Assembly: GCA_030704615.1 (NCBI GenBank)
Contig: CM060734.1
Coordinates: 49,368,042-49,432,041, forward strand
Direction: 5' to 3'
From: Takakia lepidozioides
Taxonomy: Eukaryota; Streptophyta; Takakiopsida; Takakiales; Takakiaceae
DNA length: 64,000 nt
Numbering within the stretch: the first letter of the stretch is position 1; each line of letters opens with the position of its first letter. Under the pieces are notes generated by a model. It was not told where the DNA came from, did not search any database, and saw only the letters and a program-made list of their open reading frames with translations. Shown one piece after another: positions 60,604 to 64,000 of this stretch. The translations under genes were made by a program, and so were the position numbers.

Positions 60604-62215
60604 CATGGCAGAACCGCATTCATTGCCCTACTGAACAGAATCGCATGCGAATATCTTGATTCCCTGCAGCAATTTCTTCACAGTTGCTCTTGTTTCACTC
60701 CAAGTTGGCTAACTTAATGTAGTCTCAATGCTCCATTGCATCTTGCTGTCACAAGGGCTGGGTTTATCTCAATTTTGAAGTTTTGAGTGTATTCTCTTTC
60801 TGCCAGTTGAACTTGTGTTTCTGAAAAGTTTGCTCGGTGTGGTCAATGGAGTGATGGAGTGGCCTTCCATTGGTAGTAGTCCATTCCAAGAAAGTGCTTG
60901 CATGGAAATTGCACTAACAACAACTAAGAAGCTTGACTCTTGCTGAAGCAAGCCTACCTTATGGTGTTACTTCACTCCCAAGGCAATAGCCCTTTGGTGT
61001 GGAAGGTGGACTGAAAAGATAACTATACAATGGTTTATTGATTACATCATATGGATCTCACCTGTCACTTGAGGGAAAAGCAAAGCTACAAAAAAAGTCT
61101 GTCTTCTTCTTCCTCTTTCAGTAAGGAATGGAGCGTGCAGCTCCCAAAGCACAGGAACTGTTGTAAAGACTTAGTGTCAAATGTTTTCACAAAACTGTTA
61201 AACCTATCAACTTTGGAGAGCATCTCATAAGAAGATACTTTCATATCTTGTAAAAGCAAACAAGTGAGCTAGAGAGATAGTCTCATGTAATCATTGAAGT
61301 AACGCCTTGCTAGCAGAAAAGGAGCTATGGCCTGGTGCCTACCAACGGCCAGTTATAAACCTCATGACAGTCTCAGTACATAGTATTACTTTACTTTTCC
61401 TCTTTTGGAGCAGAGAGGAACAGCTATAGCTCCTTCACAGCCAACCAACTCATTAGGAGTGAGTTGTGAGACAAATTGTGAACAGAAACATCCCTTTCTC
61501 CCCAAAGGAACTGGTATTAGGGAGCCTTACTTATTGGAAATAGAGCTTTTAAAAAAGTACCATTGTTACAGATACGAGCTGCAGGAAGTTGTGTCCTCTA
61601 AACAGTCGGTTGGAGGATTCAATCTAATAGGATTCACCCCTTGATAAAAAACCAACACTGGAATGCAAGGGACCTACTTCTGAGGGCAGGGGGAGACGGA
61701 AGCGTCTCATTGACCGTCCCTGTGGTCATTGCTGCACTTGCTTGCCCTGGAGAGGTGATGTCTTACCCATTCCTTCTGTGACATTTGTATGACTATGTCT
61801 ACATACAACACTGGCCATTATTGAACAGGCAACAGAGAGGCATGAGTCAAAACCCATAGAGAGAGCTGAAGGTTTCTGCCATACCTCATCGTCTTCCCAC
61901 TTTGCAAATCCTCATGCTCACAGCCTCTTTTTCAAGAACACAGAAAACCATTCTAACTATAGGTTTTTCCAATGAAAACATGGAATGTTCTCATGCTCGT
62001 ACCTGCAACCACACAATTCAGAGGGAGGAGAGATAAGGAAAAAGAGGCATAGTCCCTGCAGGACATTATGTTGACTGAGTAGCTTGTAGGTTACCCACCA
62101 GGATATGAAATACAGAAAACTGCTGTAGTGATGGTCCACATTCAACAACAATGTAGGTGGAGGATAAAGTATGTGCTGATGTGACAAAATGTTATGAGAG
62201 GGACAGAGAGCGAAC
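60604..62215. other. Intergenic between USP and LSM4
   Basis: No gene is supported. Frames are under 80 residues and without motifs. Confidence 0.5.
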
Positions 62216-62684
62216 GTACTCATAAGACATCGTATGCCGTAGCCTTGTGGCCATGGACCCCGCATCCACTTTGGGTGGAACAAGAGGAAACAGACACTAC
62301 GTGTGTGAGGGGCTCCAGTAGTAGGACTTACCTTGGTATCAACGATTGGTTCAGGTTTTCCAGATTTGCTCTAGAAATCCCTTCACACAAGCATCAACCT
62401 GCTGTGTGTGAGCTGCCCAGCAATTAGACCCCGGACTTTAGGCTCCGCTTCGAGATTTTGGAGGTTGGTGAACAGAGAGGTGCAGGGGCTTTGCACTTGA
62501 TGGTCCTGAAGAGGGTCACTCTCTGATGAGAATACCCCAGACATTGTATCAGAAAATGGATGTCTTCAGGCCGCCCACACATTGGGCATTGAATCTCCCT
62601 TTCCTCTCTGCATCTGGTTTTGGTTCAAAGGTAGAGTCCCCGCCCTGAATTTAAACTTCAGTCCAGTGCTGAGGGTAGGTAGGC
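62216..62684 (-). mobile_element. LINE family A copy with decayed zf-RVT frame
   Basis: The reverse complement aligns with the LINE at 42064-42554 over nearly its full length. It encodes CPMCGRPEDIHFLIQCLGYS, which lacks one residue compared with the reference finger, and then runs into a premature stop. A GA microsatellite (62687-62704) abuts its 5' end. No clean target duplication was found. It lies just downstream of the LSM4 exons, in the same orientation. Confidence 0.85.
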
Positions 62685-62964
62685 CAAGAGAGAGAGAGAG
62701 AGATTAAAGTATGATGCAACAGAGGTCTTCAAGCATTTCATGCCTCCTTGCAAGATGAAAGAGTATTGTGCCACAGCAAACCCTTGACTCTTCCTCCACC
62801 AGACCTGCAAGATCCACACCCTCCTACCTCCATTCCCATAGCCCCCTCTTCCTCCTTTCCCTCCTTGGCTCCTCGCCCACGGCCACAATTCATTGTAGGC
62901 CTGCAATCTGTGTGATTACCCTGGTCTTTGCTAGTCAGAACAGCACACAAGAGATGGAGTTCAC

Positions 62965-63276
62965 CTGATCGTCTCACTGTATCTTCCCGCACTTTGTCGA
63001 TGACCTCCAGGTAAGGACCACAAAAACACTCACACAGGATTCAGCAAAGATTAATGAGCCCGTTTCATGATTGAAAGCACACTCCACGCCCAAGTTGGAT
63101 TTGGAAAAAGATGGGCAGGGTAACACATGGGCAATGCTGTGATAAAAATACGACGGACTAAACAGAGAGGGAGGGAGGTGGGTGGTGACGGAGCTCACCT
63201 CATCAGGAACACGAAGATATTTAATGGTACTGCCACGGATATAGCATTCAGGAATCCTCCAAAAGCGATCCCCATC
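62965..63276 (-). CDS. LSM4: LSM4, U6 snRNA-associated Sm-like protein (partial)
   Basis: Two exons are certain: 63276-63199 and 63004-62965, phase-compatible (phase 0 junction, ending phase 1). They encode [20 protein letters not shown], then LRVPDE and [14 protein letters not shown], which is the Sm2 motif and following helix of LSM4. LSM4 is part of the LSm1-7 (mRNA decay) and LSm2-8 (U6 snRNA, splicing) rings. The Sm1 exons lie beyond the right edge. The C-terminal tail, normally Gly/Arg-rich, is unclear. Frames between 62740 and 62960 contain NCGRGRGAKEGK or, in another frame, SQGGKGGRGGYGNGG, but no junction joins either cleanly to phase 1. The tail may be altered or encoded by an exon I cannot define. 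Confidence 0.9.
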
Positions 63277-64000
63277 CTACACATTAATAAAACCTCAGCC
63301 AATAGTCCAGAACTAAACCTTACTTAGTGGGTGTCTTTCTTCTGTCCATGGCCAAGTGTCACGAATTCACATCAGCCTCCATGCCAAGAAGCAAAAGAGC
63401 ATGTCAAGAAGAACAGGGAAATTCCTTTCTTACCAGGAGGAAGAAGGGCATACTCAACTTGGAAGCAAATGACATCGCAGTTCCATAGACTCAGACCTGG
63501 GCGAGAGGAAGGTTTCTGCAAATAACTTCGACTTCCGAGAGCACAATTTAGGGAAGACATTGTTCTGGTGTGAGTTTCAGCGGAGAGGGAAGATACAGAG
63601 TGGAAAGGGTGCCATTCCGATCAGTGTAGAGAGTGCCACTGCACCTACCAGGTTGCACGGGATGGATTCTATTGAGCATCGGTCCTTGTGGGAGGACTGA
63701 GAGCATACACTCGACAACCAATGGGTTCGATTCTGCTTAGCAAAGCTAGCGTCACAGTAAGCCATTCCCCATTTTTCGGTTCGTCATAAGCCTCAAGGTC
63801 AAACGCATTCACTGAATACGTTTGCCTGGCCTCGAGTCTCCAGGTCAAACGCATGCTGCACTACCCTGTCTTCTCCACGGCACTCAATGAGGATATGAAA
63901 GCATTCGTATTTGCTTTCAGGAAGTCGATTATGTAGCATGTTCGGACCTTATCCGTGCACTGAAGTCGGGAGAACTTAATAGTTCACGACATACTCAATG
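63277..64000. other. Probable LSM4 intron and right edge
   Basis: This should be intron sequence upstream of the Sm2 exon, since no segment resembling the Sm1 half of LSM4 is present. Short minus-strand frames (about 60 residues) show no motifs. Confidence 0.45.

Noticed and set aside
41205-63276. A functional stress-signalling cluster of HK5, USP and OCP3-like genes
   Set aside because: The genes differ in orientation, are separated by unrelated genes and repeats, and share no visible promoter element. Clustering by chance is the simpler reading.

Overview
The window is nuclear DNA of a land plant. The evidence is a set of plant-specific, spliced genes: an AHK5/CKI2-type hybrid histidine kinase, an OCP3-type plastid homeodomain protein, a P-class PPR protein, a plant DUF21/CBS (CNNM-like) membrane protein, PHOS32/34-type universal stress protein and kelch-type F-box proteins. 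A nuclear tRNA-Phe, LINEs with RT-associated zinc fingers and hAT-like elements agree with this. The PPR gene has five introns, which fits a seed-free plant (bryophyte, lycophyte or fern) better than an angiosperm, but this is inference and I cannot name the species.

Layout. 1-3.6 kb: repeats and LINE relics. 3.7-5.0 kb (+): kelch F-box copy A, without an initiator ATG. 6.4-12.9 kb (-): 13-exon DUF21/CBS gene. 13.6-22.1 kb: a gene-poor, AT-rich block with a hAT-like element holding a second one, a long hairpin and a rearranged copy of the 1.3-2.4 kb repeat. 22.2-23.4 kb (+): F-box copy B. 24.8-27.1 kb (-): three-exon F-box gene of another subfamily. 27-30 kb: repeats and one orphan exon. 31.2-34.5 kb (+): OCP3-like gene with a 43-bp minisatellite in intron 1. 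35.3-39.5 kb (-): PPR gene. 41.2-48.5 kb (-): HK5-like kinase with 12 exons, one GC-AG intron and two antisense LINE insertions in introns. 50.5 kb (+): tRNA-Phe(GAA). 51.0-53.1 kb (-): small seven-exon coiled-coil gene. 53-57.9 kb: unresolved exons and ORFs. 57.9-58.6 kb (-): USP gene with a probable 5'UTR intron and upstream TATA box. 63 kb (-): two exons of LSM4, whose 5' exons lie past the right edge.

The genes do not form an operon or obvious cluster. Several (HK5, OCP3, USP) have known roles in stress or redox signalling in Arabidopsis, but I read their proximity as chance. Exon borders were set by hand from GT/GC-AG sites, reading phase and family knowledge; the phases close in every gene described as complete. 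The most unusual structures are the nested hAT-like elements with 8-bp duplications, the minisatellite next to an OCP3 splice acceptor, the enlarged insert in the HK5 ATPase domain, the start-codon loss in F-box copy A, and the inverted-module repeat pair.
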